From an uncultured Prevotella sp. (GTDB lineage Bacteria; Bacteroidota; Bacteroidia; Bacteroidales; Bacteroidaceae): a DNA stretch of 6,024 nucleotides. Location: the NCBI GenBank assembly GCA_934183135.1, contig CAKPRX010000106.1, positions 1 to 6,024 of the forward strand. Direction: 5' to 3'. The notes under the pieces are model-generated. The model did no database searches and had not been told where the DNA came from. It worked only from the letters and a program-made list of their open reading frames with translations. This document shows, piece by piece, positions 1 to 5,317 of this stretch (the first letter of the stretch is position 1; every line of letters begins with the position of its first letter). The position numbers were made by a program, and so were the translations under genes.

Positions 1-704
1 TTACAGATATGACCGACGAGCTAAAACTATTCTATTGCTGCTGCTTGCGCATGAATAAGTTTAAGTACTCGTATGGGCGTCAGGCCAATGCCTCGCTGCC
101 CTCGCTGTTAGTTCCATGCAGGGAAGATGCCGAGCTACTCGTAGGCAACATATCAGCTCAGCACATCAAGGCAAGTATGCTCCACAGCATTAACCTGTCA
201 GAGCTGTCTGCGCCGTCAGAGACTATAGATACCAAGCCACGGCTGGTACCCCTGTCAGCGCTCTTCGAGCTACATAACGGTATAGCCTCTGACTATGTAG
301 AACGGGCAGATTATCCTAAGAATGATAACTGGATACCCTACATACGCCCCTCTTACCGACAGAGTACGAGCATAGATGCCTACGTAAACCGCCATAGGGT
401 AGGCAACAGCGGAGTTTATCCTAAAGGCACTCTCTACGTATCGACCGATGGACAGGGCAGCCATACCTATGCCTATGTATCGGTCAGCGACTTTGTACCC
501 AATTCGAATGTGGCCGTACTGACACCCAGACGCAAAATGACCATTAAGGAAAAACTCTTTTATGCCATGTGTATCACTCATAATCGCTTCAAATTCTCTT
601 ATGGACGCAAGCCTAAGGGACAGAAACTGGCCGAGATATTACTTCCCAATGCAATAACTAAAGATTTTGACACCATCAATATAGACAACATAATAAAAAA
701 ATAA
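1..704 (+). CDS. DNA target-recognition (HsdS/BcgI-like specificity) protein, 3' part only
   Basis: The frame is open from base 3, so the gene begins left of the window; the ATG at 9 is probably internal (residue numbers below count from it). It probably gives sequence specificity to a restriction-modification enzyme or fused adenine methyltransferase. Residues 2-36 and 178-213 are related copies: LKLFY...NKFKYSYGRQ...LPSLLVP and EKLFY...NRFKFSYGRK...LAEILLP. The second copy closes a complete recognition domain (about 78-213) containing IPYIRPS, PKGTLYVSTDGQGSHTYAYVS and FVPNSNV. The layout is therefore the tail of one recognition domain, a linker, then a full second one, as in proteins reading bipartite sites. 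No methylase motif (NPPY type) or nuclease motif is present in the visible part; these could lie upstream. sufE begins 12 bases after the stop, but a functional link is unlikely. The repeat is seen directly; the family name is recognition from memory, moderately sure. Confidence 0.62.
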   Translation, partial: TDMTDELKLFYCCCLRMNKFKYSYGRQANASLPSLLVPCREDAELLVGNISAQHIKASMLHSINLSELSAPSETIDTKPRLVPLSALFELHNGIASDYVERADYPKNDNWIPYIRPSYRQSTSIDAYVNRHRVGNSGVYPKGTLYVSTDGQGSHTYAYVSVSDFVPNSNVAVLTPRRKMTIKEKLFYAMCITHNRFKFSYGRKPKGQKLAEILLPNAITKDFDTINIDNIIKK

Positions 705-716
705 TATACAGCAATA

Positions 717-1142
717 ATGACTATCAACGAACAACAAGATGCCATCATCGACGAGTTTGCCGATATGGACGACTGGATGGACCGCTACCAGCTGCTCATA
801 GACATGGGCAATGAGCTGGAGGCCCTGGACGAAAAGTATAAGACCAACCAGAACCTCATAGACGGCTGCCAGAGCCGGGTATGGGTACAGTGTGACTACC
901 GCGACGGACGCCTCTACTTCCAGGCCGACAGCGACGCGCTTATCGTCAAGGGTATCATAGCCCTGCTCATCCAGGTGCTGAGCGGCCATACGCCGGCCGA
1001 AATCCTGGACACTGACCTCTACTTCATAGACCGCATAGGGCTGCGCGACCACCTGTCGCCCACCCGCAGCAACGGGCTGCTGGCCATGATTAAGCAGATC
1101 AAGGCTTACGCCCTGGCTTATAAGACCAAGGGGGGGGGCTGA
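717..1142 (+). CDS. sufE: SufE family cysteine desulfuration protein
   Basis: Cytosolic sulfur-transfer protein. In the family it accepts persulfide sulfur from a SufS-type cysteine desulfurase and passes it to the Fe-S cluster scaffold. The 141-residue length is normal. The acceptor cysteine is C51 in the conserved GCQSRVWV. The other signatures are DSDALIVKGIIALL (about 71-84), the following GHTPAEIL, and the C-terminal LRDHLSPTRSNGLLAMI (about 109-125). The N-terminal helix (IIDEFADMDDWMDRYQLLIDMG) is also typical. No sufBCDS genes are visible, so partners are encoded elsewhere. The reading frame ends in three glycine codons formed by a run of nine G (1130-1138), and its TGA stop overlaps the ATG of the next gene (TGATG), implying translational coupling. 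The start at 717 is supported by the family N-terminus and by the 12-base gap from the upstream gene. Confidence 0.94.
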   Translation: MTINEQQDAIIDEFADMDDWMDRYQLLIDMGNELEALDEKYKTNQNLIDGCQSRVWVQCDYRDGRLYFQADSDALIVKGIIALLIQVLSGHTPAEILDTDLYFIDRIGLRDHLSPTRSNGLLAMIKQIKAYALAYKTKGGG

Positions 1143-2425
1143 TGCGTACATTAGGCATCGTACTGCTATGGTTCTGCTGCACCCTCGGGTGGGCGCAGAC
1201 AGCCGACAAGCGGGCAGGGGAGTGTATCAACCAGCGCCAGTGGTTCGCCCTGCAAGACATCTGCGCCACCGACAGCGCGCAGATGTCGCCATTTATACGT
1301 CTCTTCGCCCAGGCCATGACGGCACAGATGCTGAACCGGCCCGCCGAGGCCAACGACCGCATCCTGGCGCTGATACGCCAGCACCAGGAGCAGATGGGAT
1401 TTGCCAACGTGTACAACATGATGTTCCTGCTGATAGACAACTATGGCCGGCTGGGCGACAATGCCTCGGCGGCATCGGCGGCCCGGCGCTTTGCCACCCA
1501 GATAGACGGCAAGGTGCCGGCCGACAAAGTGGCCCCCATAAGGGCTAAGGAGCGGCTGTACACGGCCCTGCAGGCATACGACATGTACAGTACCGACACG
1601 CTGGACCACACGGTGCCCATGGCCTACACCCAGATATCTGACTCGACCCAGGGACTCATCACGCTGCGTGGCATGGTCAACGGGCAGCGGGCCGACTTCA
1701 TCTTCGACACGGGGGCCAGCTACAATGTCATCGCCCCCGAGCTGGCACGCCGCTACGGGCTGCGCCTGTTAGACGACAGCATCCAGGCACAGGGCATACG
1801 CCTCGGGGGTGGACAGATGGCCATAGCCGACGACATCACCCTGGGCGACGTGCATCTGCGTAACGTGCCCTTTGCCGTGCTCGACATCGGGGCAGGCAAC
1901 GAGCGCATACGCCACACGGTCAGCCGCATATCGCTCATACTGGGCCAGCCTCTGCTGAGGCAGTATGGACGCTATACCATAGACCTCAACGACCGCACCA
2001 TACACCTATACCGCCACAGCGCACGCCGGCCCGTACGCAGCAATGCTTATCTGAGCGGAGCGCTCTATGTCGAGGTAGCGCAGGACGGGCACCGCATGCC
2101 CATAGCCCTGGACACGGGAGCCGACAAGACCACCCTGGGCAAGGCCTACTACAAGGACTTTGCCGCCGACATAGCCCGCCATGGCAAATGGACCATCGAG
2201 GGAGCCTCTGGCTTTGGCGGCATCGTCTACAACAGCGTCTTCCGCCTGCCGCAGGTAACCATGCAGGTGGGCTCACAGCCCTTCATGCTGCGCAATGTGA
2301 GCGTGGTGGCGCTCTCTACCGGCAACGGACTTACTGAGAACTACGGACGGCTGGGCATGGACTTTGTACGGATGTGGCACCAGATAACGGTAGACAACAC
2401 CAACATGACGATAGAAGTAAAATAA
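1142..2425 (+). CDS. Secreted two-lobed retropepsin-like aspartic protease
   Basis: Predicted exported aspartyl peptidase of clan AA. Residues 1-18 form a signal peptide (MRT, hydrophobic LGIVLLWFCCTLG, cleavage probably after GWA). Residues about 20-150 are a helical, TPR-like region without known catalytic motifs. Two retropepsin units follow. Unit one has FDTGASYN (catalytic D189) and ends with ILGQPLLRQYGRYTIDL (about 266-282). Unit two has LDTGADKT (D324) and ends with YGRLGMDFVRMWHQITVD (about 401-418). Each unit thus has the D-T-G motif and the later hydrophobic-hydrophobic-G strand, so one chain could supply both aspartates of the active site, as in pepsins, whereas retroviral enzymes need a dimer. 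The substrate cannot be inferred. The ATG overlaps the sufE stop and trmH starts 7 bases after the stop, which indicates one operon. Family assignment is firm; role and periplasmic or outer-membrane location are inferred. Confidence 0.86.
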   Translation: MRTLGIVLLWFCCTLGWAQTADKRAGECINQRQWFALQDICATDSAQMSPFIRLFAQAMTAQMLNRPAEANDRILALIRQHQEQMGFANVYNMMFLLIDNYGRLGDNASAASAARRFATQIDGKVPADKVAPIRAKERLYTALQAYDMYSTDTLDHTVPMAYTQISDSTQGLITLRGMVNGQRADFIFDTGASYNVIAPELARRYGLRLLDDSIQAQGIRLGGGQMAIADDITLGDVHLRNVPFAVLDIGAGNERIRHTVSRISLILGQPLLRQYGRYTIDLNDRTIHLYRHSARRPVRSNAYLSGALYVEVAQDGHRMPIALDTGADKTTLGKAYYKDFAADIARHGKWTIEGASGFGGIVYNSVFRLPQVTMQVGSQPFMLRNVSVVALSTGNGLTENYGRLGMDFVRMWHQITVDNTNMTIEVK

Positions 2426-2432
2426 GACAAGT

Positions 2433-2975
2433 ATGAGAAAACTACGCACCATAGAGATGGACCGGCTCACGGTCGAGGAATTCAAGCAGGCCGACAAGAT
2501 GCCCCTGGTAGTGGTATTGGACAATGTGCGGTCGCTCTATAATGTCGGGGCCGTATTCCGCAGCTGCGACGCCTTCCGTGTCCAGGCCGTCTATCTGTGT
2601 GGCATCACAGCCTGTCCGCCCCATGCCGAGATACACAAGACGGCACTGGGCGGCGAGGACAGCGTGGACTGGCGCTACTTCAGCGATGCCACCGAGGCCG
2701 TAGACCACCTGCACCGCGAGGGCTACTATGTCTACTCGGTCGAGCAGGTAGAACACTCTACCAAGTTGCAGCGCCTGTGCTTAGACCCGTCGGCCCACAG
2801 GGGCTACGCCGTCATCCTGGGCAACGAGGTGAAGGGTGTACAGCAGCAGGTGGTAGACAGGAGCGACGGGTGCTTAGAGATACCGCAGCTGGGCACCAAG
2901 CACTCGCTCAACGTGAGCACCACCGCCGGCATCGTAGTATGGGAGTTTGCCCGCCAGCTGATGCTGCCCAGGTAA
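2433..2975 (+). CDS. TrmH/SpoU-family RNA 2'-O-methyltransferase
   Basis: Cytosolic SAM-dependent enzyme of the SPOUT superfamily that methylates a ribose 2'-OH in tRNA or rRNA; the target cannot be told from this sequence. All three SpoU motifs are present. Motif 1 is LDNVRSLYNVGAVFRSCDAF (N37, G39, R43). Motif 2 is VILGNEVKGV (127-136, E132). Motif 3 is LEIPQLGTKHSLNVSTTAG (148-166, with S158, L159 and N160), which forms the trefoil knot SAM site. At 180 residues it is the short catalytic-domain form: it lacks the N-terminal L30e-like domain of RlmB-type and 23S rRNA enzymes, and only about 20 residues precede the fold. It is the last gene of the plus-strand run and converges on the CoA-transferase, with 33 bases between the two stop codons. 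Confidence 0.9.
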   Translation: MRKLRTIEMDRLTVEEFKQADKMPLVVVLDNVRSLYNVGAVFRSCDAFRVQAVYLCGITACPPHAEIHKTALGGEDSVDWRYFSDATEAVDHLHREGYYVYSVEQVEHSTKLQRLCLDPSAHRGYAVILGNEVKGVQQQVVDRSDGCLEIPQLGTKHSLNVSTTAGIVVWEFARQLMLPR

Positions 2976-2976
2976 G

Positions 2977-3004
2977 GGGCGTGGCAGGCTCCACTTCCTT
3001 TTTT
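2977..3004 (+). terminator. Possible weak terminator after trmH
   Basis: Just after the trmH stop, GTGG (2981-2984) and CCAC (2991-2994) can pair around a six-base loop, followed by TTCCTTTTTT (2995-3004). The stem is only four base pairs, so termination would be weak. On the minus strand no T-run follows the hairpin, so it does not obviously serve the converging CoA-transferase gene. Confidence 0.35.
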
Positions 3005-3008
3005 GATT

Positions 3009-4517
3009 TTATTTCAGATATTCACCAAAATCAGTAAGACGCATATCGCCCTTCTTGCGCAGGGTGTCGTGCATGGCAAAGCAGGCAGTGAGCGACTGGG
3101 GCTCGTGGCCCTTGTCGGCTATGCGCAGATACTCGCGCAGCAGAGGCTTGTAGTCGGGGTGGGCACAGTTATTGATAATCTCCTCGGCACGGCGGCGCGG
3201 GCCCTTGCCACGCAGGTCGGCCACGCCCTGCTCGGTCACTATCACATCTACATCGTGCTCGGTAGAGTCTACATGGGTACACATGGGCACGATGGAACTG
3301 ATGGTGCCGCCCTTGGCCACCGACGGGGTGGTGAAGATACTGATGTAGCCGTTGCGCTCGTAGTCGCAGCTGCCCCCGATACCGTTCATAAGCCGTGAGC
3401 CGCAGACGTGGCTCGAGTTCTCGTTGCCGTAGATGTCGCACTCCAAGGCCGTGTTGAGGGCTATAACGCCCAGTCGGCGTATCACCTCTGGACTGTTGGC
3501 TATCTCGCTCTGACGGATGGTAAGATGCTGCGAGAAGAAGTCCATGTCGGCATATATCTCCTGCAGGCACTCGTTAGTAACGGTCATCGCCGTGGCCGAG
3601 GCAAAGCCTATCTTGCCGTCGAGCATAAGACGTATGGCCGCGTCCTGTACCACCTCTGAGTAGACATTGAACTGCGGTATGTGCGGGTTGGACCCCAGGG
3701 CAGCCATCACGGCGTTGCCCGTGGCACCCACACCACTCTGTATGGGCAGGAAGTGGGGCGGTATGCGCCCCTGATGCAGGTCGTGGGCCAGGAACTCGGC
3801 CACATACTGACCCATCTTAGAGGTATATTCGTCTACCGCCTTGAACGACCGGGCCTCCTCGGGTATGCAGCACTCTACCACACCCACTATCTTACCGGGG
3901 TCTATGTCTATATAGTTGTTGCCCACGCGCCCGTAGGGGGTGAGCACGGGTATGGGGCCACGCCCGTAGCCACACTCGGTGGGCTCGTAGGTATCGTGCA
4001 GATAGCGTACATTGGGGTTGTGATAGGTGTTGTGCTCCAGTATTATCCGCTGGGCCAGCCGCGACACGGTGGTGGCTATGCCTCCGGCCGAGGTGAGGTA
4101 GATACGGCAGCGCCCGTTGACCATCTCGTAGGCCGACACCTCGAGGATGGCCCACTGCATGGTGCCATAGAACCCCCGGCGCAGGCGCTCGGCCATGTGG
4201 CCCAGGTGGGTGTCCTCATAGTCTATCTCGCCCAGGTTGGTGTGCTGGCGAAAGTCGGCATTGGTCGAGAAAGGGGCTCTGAACTTGATGGCCTGAGCCT
4301 TGGCCATATCGCCCTCGATACTCTGGCAGGTAGAGGCACCGGTGAAGATGCCTACGGCAAAAGGCCGCCCGGCCTCGTGCTCGCGCACGGCGCGCTGTGA
4401 GAGTTCGCGGAACACCGCCTTAGGGCACCCGTTGGGGGTAAAGCCCGACAGGGCTATGTTATCACCATCCTGTATCATCGCCGCCCCCTCGGCGGCAGTT
4501 ATCGTGTTAATCGGCAT
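3009..4517 (-). CDS. Acetyl-CoA hydrolase/transferase family, probable succinyl-CoA:acetate CoA-transferase
   Basis: Cytosolic class I CoA-transferase of 502 residues, the usual length for the AarC/Cat1-type family. It moves CoA between acyl donors and carboxylates through a glutamyl-CoA thioester; in succinate- and acetate-producing Bacteroidales the likely pair is succinyl-CoA and acetate. Visible signatures are the N-terminal GFTPNGCPKAV (about 25-35), the glycine-rich SGVGATGNAV (261-270), NVYSEVVQD with the likely catalytic E288, the segment NTALECDIYGNENSSHV (355-371), NGIGGSCDYERNGYISIF (378-395) and VTEQGVADLRG (427-437). By motif position, E288, N341, G382 and E429 match the functional residues of the Acetobacter enzyme; that alignment is from memory. 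C384 follows GGS where I would expect glycine. AAAGGA lies seven bases before the ATG, a clear Shine-Dalgarno sequence supporting this start. 4-hydroxybutyrate or propionyl-CoA transferase activity cannot be excluded. Confidence 0.9.
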   Translation of the reverse strand: MPINTITAAEGAAMIQDGDNIALSGFTPNGCPKAVFRELSQRAVREHEAGRPFAVGIFTGASTCQSIEGDMAKAQAIKFRAPFSTNADFRQHTNLGEIDYEDTHLGHMAERLRRGFYGTMQWAILEVSAYEMVNGRCRIYLTSAGGIATTVSRLAQRIILEHNTYHNPNVRYLHDTYEPTECGYGRGPIPVLTPYGRVGNNYIDIDPGKIVGVVECCIPEEARSFKAVDEYTSKMGQYVAEFLAHDLHQGRIPPHFLPIQSGVGATGNAVMAALGSNPHIPQFNVYSEVVQDAAIRLMLDGKIGFASATAMTVTNECLQEIYADMDFFSQHLTIRQSEIANSPEVIRRLGVIALNTALECDIYGNENSSHVCGSRLMNGIGGSCDYERNGYISIFTTPSVAKGGTISSIVPMCTHVDSTEHDVDVIVTEQGVADLRGKGPRRRAEEIINNCAHPDYKPLLREYLRIADKGHEPQSLTACFAMHDTLRKKGDMRLTDFGEYLK

Positions 4518-4599
4518 ACGTTTATCCTTTATATATTAATGTGCATGGATAGCCGTGCCATGGCCCCTGACAATGGCCTGTACACCGTCTATCCGCGGT

Positions 4600-4608
4600 G
4601 CAAAGGTA
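4600..4608 (-). promoter_or_regulatory. Bacteroidota-type -7 element for the CoA-transferase gene
   Basis: Read on the minus strand this is TACCTTTGC, an exact match to the Bacteroidota primary sigma -7 consensus TAnnTTTG. It lies about 83 bases upstream of the CoA-transferase ATG, leaving a 5' leader of roughly 75-80 bases. No convincing TTTG -33 element is visible at the usual distance, so it may be weak or need an activator. Confidence 0.55.
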
Positions 4609-4703
4609 GTAATTATCACATTATTAGCGGTCACATCCCCCAATATTTTTGCCACTGCACCCCATTTTATCCCCAAGAGCGACAGAATAGTGTATAAATA
4701 TGC

Positions 4704-4752
4704 AGCCAGCCTGCTGGCTATCCCCAGCCCCAAAGCCAGTATCAGTACTGGC
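4704..4752. repeat. Two adjacent inverted repeats sharing AGCCAG/CTGGC
   Basis: AGCCAGC (4704-4710) is followed after two bases by its complement GCTGGCT (4713-4719). GCCAGTA (4735-4741) is followed after the tetraloop TCAG by TACTGGC (4746-4752). Both are perfect 7-base palindromes with the same AGCCAG core. They lie between the two divergent promoters, so they could be an operator pair or transcript hairpins. No function is shown. Confidence 0.5.
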
Positions 4753-4816
4753 AGAAGTGGGATAATCCGACATAACACAAAAAGCAGGGGCCGTCAAACA
4801 TTTTCTGCTTTTTCTT

Positions 4817-4845
4817 TTTGCATTTAATATTTTTTTGTAACTTTG
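4817..4845 (+). promoter_or_regulatory. Bacteroidota-type promoter driving the structured non-coding region
   Basis: TTTG at 4817-4820 and TAACTTTG at 4838-4845 match the Bacteroidota -33 (TTTG) and -7 (TAnnTTTG) elements, with a 17-base spacer close to the usual value. The region around them is T-rich. Transcription should start near 4851-4853, more than 460 bases before the next convincing start codon. This is the best promoter in the window. Confidence 0.72.
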
Positions 4846-4910
4846 GCACCTGTAGCTGGCTCAGCGCTTATGCCCATAATGGTGGCGGCCCGCAGCCAGT
4901 GCGCTCTTAG

Positions 4911-4962
4911 CCTCACGCCCACGCCGAACCTTGCCTGCAAGGGGTGGAGTGGCGGGAAGAGG
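4911..4962 (+). repeat. Imperfect GC-rich hairpin, possible REP-like intergenic element
   Basis: CCTC (4911-4914) pairs with GAGG (4959-4962), and CCTTGC (4929-4934) with GCAAGG (4937-4942). Between them a C-rich arm (GCCCACGCC) faces a G-rich arm (GTGGCGGG). Its translation (SLTPTPNLACKG...) resembles read-through of the palindromic intergenic repeats common in Bacteroidota genomes. That link is by resemblance only; a second copy is not present in this window. Confidence 0.4.
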
Positions 4963-4985
4963 CACGACATATATAAAGGCGTTTA

Positions 4986-5011
4986 CTTGACGCTCTGTTC
5001 TTGACACTCTG
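4986..5011 (+). repeat. Tandem 12-base direct repeat CTTGACnCTCTG
   Basis: CTTGACGCTCTG (4986-4997) and CTTGACACTCTG (5000-5011) differ at one base and are separated by TT, a 14-base period. A shorter CTTGAGC follows at 5038-5044. The repeats lie inside the proposed RNA. They could be a protein-binding site on DNA or RNA. Confidence 0.55.
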
Positions 5012-5217
5012 AAATCTCGCAAATTTCAAAATCCAGTCTTGAGCATAGCCAACGGTAGATGTCCATTGGGTGTGACTATGTCGCTACCCCATGGAGGCTA
5101 TACACCTATTTTATATAATAGGCTGTAGGCCATACATGGCATTGGGGCGACTATTCATATCGGCGTGGGCTCTAACGTTGTCTGTTCAACTGGATTAGGC
5201 AATGCGAGAGCCTCAGA

Positions 5218-5255
5218 GTGTGGAACGGGCAGCGAGCAGTTCCCACGCTTTTTTT
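5218..5255 (+). terminator. Intrinsic terminator of the structured RNA/leader
   Basis: GTGTGGAAC (5218-5226) pairs with GTTCCCACGC (5239-5248) through nine base pairs with one bulged C, and the loop contains a further GC/GC pairing. Seven T follow directly (5249-5255). No T-run follows on the other strand, so it acts in the plus direction. It ends 62 bases before the LytTR start codon. Confidence 0.75.
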
Positions 5256-5281
5256 ATGCCATAAAGAATATCACTAACCTG

Positions 5282-5303
5282 CATTGTTCGTGAGAAGACA
5301 ATG
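5282..5303. promoter_or_regulatory. Inverted repeat just upstream of the LytTR gene
   Basis: CATTGT (5282-5287) and its exact complement ACAATG (5298-5303) are separated by ten bases and end 14 bases before the LytTR ATG. The spacing suits a dimeric DNA-binding protein, or a leader hairpin near the ribosome. No TAnnTTTG promoter is visible between the terminator and the ATG, so how the gene is transcribed is unclear. Confidence 0.3.
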
Positions 5304-5317
5304 TATTAATAACTATT

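Larger units (their letters stand above)
4518..4816. other. Intergenic region with minus-strand promoter and small hairpins
   Basis: There is no convincing gene in these 299 bases between the CoA-transferase start and the plus-strand promoter. They hold the minus-strand -7 element, the CoA-transferase leader, and two perfect inverted repeats at 4704-4719 and 4735-4752. A small hydrophobic minus-strand reading frame (4536-4778) runs through the promoter element and was judged spurious. AT-rich sequence at 4795-4836 leads into the plus-strand promoter. Confidence 0.6.
4852..5255 (+). ncRNA. Candidate structured RNA or long regulatory leader (~400 nt), unidentified
   Basis: A good promoter lies directly upstream and an intrinsic terminator forms the 3' end. 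Between them there is no credible protein gene; the longest frame noticed, 44 codons from 4870, has no recognisable content. Pairings seen by eye are: CTGGCT 4856-4861 with AGCCAG 4894-4899; the imperfect hairpin 4911-4962; TGAAAT 5010-5015 with ATTTCA 5023-5028; a hairpin of about 13 pairs at 5063-5094; a hairpin of 14 pairs with two single-base bulges at 5096-5131; GGCTCT 5168-5173 with AGAGCC 5207-5212; and the terminator. I find no signatures of RNase P RNA, tmRNA or SRP RNA. Bacteroidales 6S-like RNAs (the Bacteroidales-1 class) have the same promoter-plus-terminator layout, but I cannot confirm membership, and about 400 nt is longer than I expect for them. It could also be an attenuated leader of the LytTR gene 62 bases beyond the T-run. 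Confidence 0.5.

Noticed and set aside
1..1142. Functional link between the specificity protein and SufE, such as a phosphorothioate DNA modification system
   Set aside because: SufE here is a normal Fe-S assembly type, and no dnd-like genes are visible. Adjacency alone is weak, and sufE belongs more naturally with the genes downstream.
3681..4400. 239-residue plus-strand reading frame opposite the CoA-transferase
   Set aside because: It is the antisense shadow of a well-conserved gene whose motifs are all intact on the minus strand.
4536..4778. 80-residue hydrophobic minus-strand reading frame just upstream of the CoA-transferase
   Set aside because: It contains the TACCTTTGC promoter element and the palindromes at 4704-4752, has no recognisable family, and its tail reads VIITTFAPRI, the usual translation of a Bacteroidota promoter. 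It is most likely chance.
4555..4827. 90-residue plus-strand reading frame in the intergenic region
   Set aside because: It lies opposite the CoA-transferase promoter and leader, has low-complexity basic content, no upstream promoter and no family resemblance.
4870..5004. 44-codon reading frame after the plus-strand promoter (MPIMVAARSQ...)
   Set aside because: It runs through the GC-rich hairpin, and its LTPTPN-like stretch is typical of spurious translation of intergenic palindromes. An RNA is the better explanation, though a leader peptide cannot be fully excluded.
4852..5255. Identification as RNase P RNA, tmRNA, SRP RNA, a group II intron or a retron RNA
   Set aside because: The P RNA signature GAGGAAAGTCC, the tRNA-like ends and GGTTCGA of tmRNA, the SRP tetraloop region and an intron domain V were not found on either strand, and no reverse transcriptase follows.
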